Below, in pieces: positions 62,601-64,000 of a DNA stretch of 64,000 nt. The notes below the pieces were generated by a model. The model saw only the letters and a list, made by a program, of their open reading frames with translations, was not told the DNA's origin and searched no databases. Numbering within the stretch: the first letter of the stretch is position 1; the number at the start of each line of letters is the position of its first letter. The stretch spans positions 1 through 64,000 of the forward strand of contig JANQDZ010000014.1 of assembly GCA_028278645.1 (NCBI GenBank). The letters are read 5' to 3'. This DNA is from Longimicrobiales bacterium. GTDB taxonomy: Bacteria; Gemmatimonadota; Gemmatimonadetes; Longimicrobiales; Gaopeijiaceae. Both the position numbers and the translations under genes were made by a program.

Positions 62601-63617
62601 TACGACCAGGCTCCCGCGTCCCGTGGCGTGGGTGTCACGGATCCTTCCTCCGGTTCCCGTTTCGGCGCCCGGGAAGGGAGCCACTCCGGAAGGGAAGTTG
62701 TGGGTTTCCGCTGTGAACAGGATGTCGTGGTCGACCTCCCTCTCGAGGAGGGGGGATGGCCCGTTCACGTCCCTGGGGATTAAGGTCCGAACAGGATAAC
62801 CCTGAATGGAGCTCGAGTTGTCCTTGAACGCGATGACGCTGTTGGACGGGTTCGCCTCAAGGGGCCGGGTGACTACGGCGATCAGGTGGTCCGGGATCTC
62901 CTGGCCGCCGATCACGAGCCGCCCTTTGAAGAACCAGTGCCGGGAATGCTCACTGTTGGATTGAGCAATATCAAAAGCTTCGACGGACGTCGGATCTCGT
63001 CCGATTCGGTTGGCAAAGAGGTCGGTGTAATACTCCAGGTCCCAGTCGTCGAATGCCAGACCCAACTCCCTGTTCACCCTCTCAAGGGCACCTCGGCCCT
63101 CAGCAAGAATGGGGATGGTGAAGACCTCCTCCGGCGACATCCCCGTTTCGAAGGAGGTCAGGGCCTGGGGATACCGGGTCTCTGTCATCCGGTCGTGGAC
63201 GAGGGACAGAAAGGCTGAGACCTCGAACTCCTCCAGTGGTTTATCTCTGTGGAGCAAGAACCGGCGAGAACGCTCTATGCGCTGGATTTTCTTCAACCCA
63301 CAGCCGTGACAGATTCCCACCGCGTTGGTGGACCAGGCTGTTGTGAAGTTCATCCTCGGTCCCACCTCCAGGACCTCTCCGTCTCCGGCCAGGAAGCTCT
63401 CCCGTCCGAACCCGTCCGGGTGGAATGTCTCGGCGAGAAGCCAGGTGAGGGTTTCCACTTCCGGATCGGTCAGCGGTTCGGAGGACTGGACGTAAAAGCA
63501 GGATTCGGTTCGGAGATCCCGAAGGGGGGCGGTCAACTCCTCACCGGCCCTTCGAAGCAGGTGCTTGGTTTGGGAGGCTGAGAAGCCTGGAGCGCGGAAG
63601 AACTGGAGAAGACTCAT
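59679..63617 (-). CDS. purL: Phosphoribosylformylglycinamidine synthase, single-chain (PurL/FGAR-AT)
   Basis: 1312 residues, the large fused form with N-terminal PurS-like domain (about 1-150), linker, two AIRS-like synthase halves (about 210-950) and a C-terminal class I glutamine amidotransferase (about 1035-1312). The latter shows GFPGGFAYADVLDSAKGWAG, the catalytic Cys in LGICNGCQLSALLGW and the closing His/Glu in MPHPERSF. The synthase includes DVNGPSPLLEREVDHDILFTAETHNFPSGVAPFPGAETGTGGRIRD. It makes FGAM from FGAR, glutamine and ATP in purine synthesis. The start chosen is ATG 63617; a TTG at 63671 would add 18 residues. Fusion of all domains is typical of Proteobacteria and eukaryotes, less of other phyla. 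Confidence 0.93.
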   Translation of the reverse strand: MSLLQFFRAPGFSASQTKHLLRRAGEELTAPLRDLRTESCFYVQSSEPLTDPEVETLTWLLAETFHPDGFGRESFLAGDGEVLEVGPRMNFTTAWSTNAVGICHGCGLKKIQRIERSRRFLLHRDKPLEEFEVSAFLSLVHDRMTETRYPQALTSFETGMSPEEVFTIPILAEGRGALERVNRELGLAFDDWDLEYYTDLFANRIGRDPTSVEAFDIAQSNSEHSRHWFFKGRLVIGGQEIPDHLIAVVTRPLEANPSNSVIAFKDNSSSIQGYPVRTLIPRDVNGPSPLLEREVDHDILFTAETHNFPSGVAPFPGAETGTGGRIRDTHATGRGSLVVAGTAAYCVGNLQIPGYSLPWEDPGFRYPTNLASALAIEIEASDGASDYGNKFGEPVIQGYTRSFGLRLPNGERREWIKPIMFSGGIGQMDARHREKGQPEVGMLVVKLGGPAYRIGMGGGAASSMVQGENVEELDFNAVQRGDAEMEQKVNRVIRACVEMGENNPIISIHDQGAGGNCNVLKEIVEPAGAQIDVRSIPVGDDTLSVMEIWGAEYQENDALLIKPESQDLFQSLCDREKVPVAFVGRITGDGRIVLYDARTDSTPVNMDLDHVLGAMPQKTFELERIQPEVEALDLPPDLEFRDALDRVLRLLSVGSKRFLTNKVDRCVSGLVARQQCAGPLQLTVADVAVIAQSHFGVTGGATAIGEQPIKGLLDPLSMARVTVGEALTNLVWAKVSALEHVKCSGNWMWAAKLPGEGAALHDAAVAMAQVMEELGIAVDGGKDSLSMAALAPTADGGEETVKAPGSLVVSAYATCPDITKTVTPDLKLPGRGEIFFVDLGSGRNRLGASALAHVFGQVGESSPDLEDPTLLKGAFETIQSLIDDRVITAGHDRSDGGLITTLLEMAFAGNCGIEVQLEGLGSGSDQLHPAAPLPLLFSEELGLVFEAPAEEGDRVREAFWSVGVPCPTIGTTVAEPQIRIQVGDHLVLDEAMTELRDVWEETSYQLDRLQADPDHVEEERRGLHARSGPTFTVPYTVSHTPQEVLAQAERPKVAVVREEGSNSDREMSSAFHLAGFEVWDVSMSDLLTGRIRLDSFRGLGFPGGFAYADVLDSAKGWAGVIRFNPDLLEQFREFHDRDDTFSLGICNGCQLSALLGWVPWSGIETRVQPRFIQNSSGRFESRFATVRVMESPSIMLREMAGATLGIWVAHGEGRAYFPDREIQDRVLEQGLAPVRFVDDQGNPTTEYPMNPNGSPKGIAALTSVDGRHLAIMPHPERSFLSWQWGWIPEEWKGQTTASPWLKIFQNAREWCE

Positions 63618-63663
63618 TCGAGGTGGCGTCGACGGTGGATTGGACTGGGACGGACCCAAGATA

Positions 63664-63699
63664 CGAAACAAAGCCCCGGGAGGCTTCCCCCCCGAGGCT
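63664..63699 (-). terminator. Terminator of the TlpA-like gene (minus strand)
   Basis: On the minus strand AGCCTCGGG pairs with CCCGGGGCT (one G-T pair) across a 10-base loop and is followed by TTGTTTCGT. On the plus strand the stem is 63672-63680 with 63691-63699 and the A-rich tail lies at 63663-63671. Confidence 0.65.
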
Positions 63700-63731
63700 C
63701 GCTCATGGAATACCCCTTATGGGTCGGGCCT

Positions 63732-64000
63732 TCAACCTTCTTTCATCTCGGCCAGGAGCTCGTCCACGATCTCGTCCAGAGCCTCCTCGCGTCTGTTCTT
63801 CCCGCGAATGACTCCTTCGTGATCTAGGATGAAGATGGTGGGCCAACCGTACACCCCCCACTTGGTCGAGATGGGTCCGGAGGTGCTTCCGCCATCCCAG
63901 AAGGACGGCCAGGTGATCTGTTCTCGTTCGATGGCCTCGCGATACGTATCGGCCGGATCGGAATTCACGCCCACCAGGGCGAACGGCTCATCTGCCAATC
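63732..64000 (-). CDS. TlpA-like thioredoxin-fold protein, C-terminal part (cut by window edge)
   Basis: Only the last 88 codons are inside the window; the start and the redox Cys pair lie beyond base 64000. The visible part has FALVGVNSDPADTY, WPTIFILDHEGVIRGKN and the helix DEIVDELLAE, which are the second half of TlpA/AhpC-type thioredoxin domains, with the cis-Pro in GWPTIF. It would reduce disulfides or act as a peroxiredoxin outside or inside the cytoplasm. It ends before a terminator and PurL starts 114 bases further along the same strand. Confidence 0.75.
   Translation of the reverse strand, partial: LADEPFALVGVNSDPADTYREAIEREQITWPSFWDGGSTSGPISTKWGVYGWPTIFILDHEGVIRGKNRREEALDEIVDELLAEMKEG

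Overview
The window is about 60% GC, densely coded on both strands, and looks chromosomal. It carries no phage, plasmid or CRISPR signal. Several gene types suggest a Gemmatimonadota-like bacterium, possibly marine: a BTAD-activator/protein-kinase fusion, a leishmanolysin-type metalloprotease behind tandem Ig-like repeats, an orphan MacB-like permease of the duplicated acidobacterial type, many secreted lipoproteins and hydrolases, and several sodium-coupled carriers. No rRNA or tRNA was seen, so this assignment is an inference.

Region 1 (1-10.1 kb): the end of an HNH nuclease gene; a cysteine desulfurase and a cysteine-synthase-like enzyme; a PlsC-type acyltransferase and a sulfotransferase; a secreted NTF2-fold protein. 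On the minus strand follow a membrane nuclease/phosphatase-fold protein, the BTAD/kinase fusion and a beta-CASP RNase-like hydrolase.

Region 2 (10.2-29.9 kb): the most notable gene is a lipoprotein peroxiredoxin/thioredoxin-fold protein. Its reading frame is interrupted by one TGA exactly where the family has the first Cys of W-C-P-x-C. A perfect hairpin lies at bacterial-SECIS distance, so it is very probably a selenoprotein. It is followed by the Ig-repeat metalloprotease, a creatininase-like secreted protein, a P-loop protein, an FMN reductase, serine hydrolases, a GNAT/YoaP protein, an X-Pro dipeptidyl-peptidase-like enzyme, an iodotyrosine-deiodinase-like flavoprotein, a methyltransferase, an AlkC-like glycosylase, a DinB protein, an SDR lacking its catalytic Tyr/Lys, a large permease and a TPR lipoprotein.

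Region 3 (29.9-35.6 kb): about 900 bp without a convincing gene, then HU, a possible small RNA, a cold-shock gene with a structured leader, a PAQR/hemolysin-III protein, a nitronate monooxygenase, a small membrane protein coupled to an ABC ATPase, and a DsrE-like protein.

Region 4 (35.7-57.3 kb): amino-acid and peptide use. It holds two DAACS carriers, an NhaC antiporter, an ALDH7-type aminoadipate-semialdehyde dehydrogenase, an OPT peptide transporter, a glycyl-radical trans-4-hydroxyproline dehydratase with its radical-SAM activase, an isoaspartyl peptidase/asparaginase, glutamate dehydrogenase, a receiver/PEP-synthase-like fusion and L-lysine 6-transaminase. Together they suggest uptake of (collagen-like) peptides, dehydration of hydroxyproline to pyrroline-5-carboxylate, conversion of lysine to aminoadipate, and nitrogen flow through glutamate. 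A 275-bp MITE-like element with perfect inverted ends sits between two convergent genes.

Region 5 (57.3-64 kb): an Fpg/Nei DNA glycosylase, a class C serine hydrolase, full-length PurL, and the end of a TlpA-like thioredoxin-fold gene cut by the window edge.
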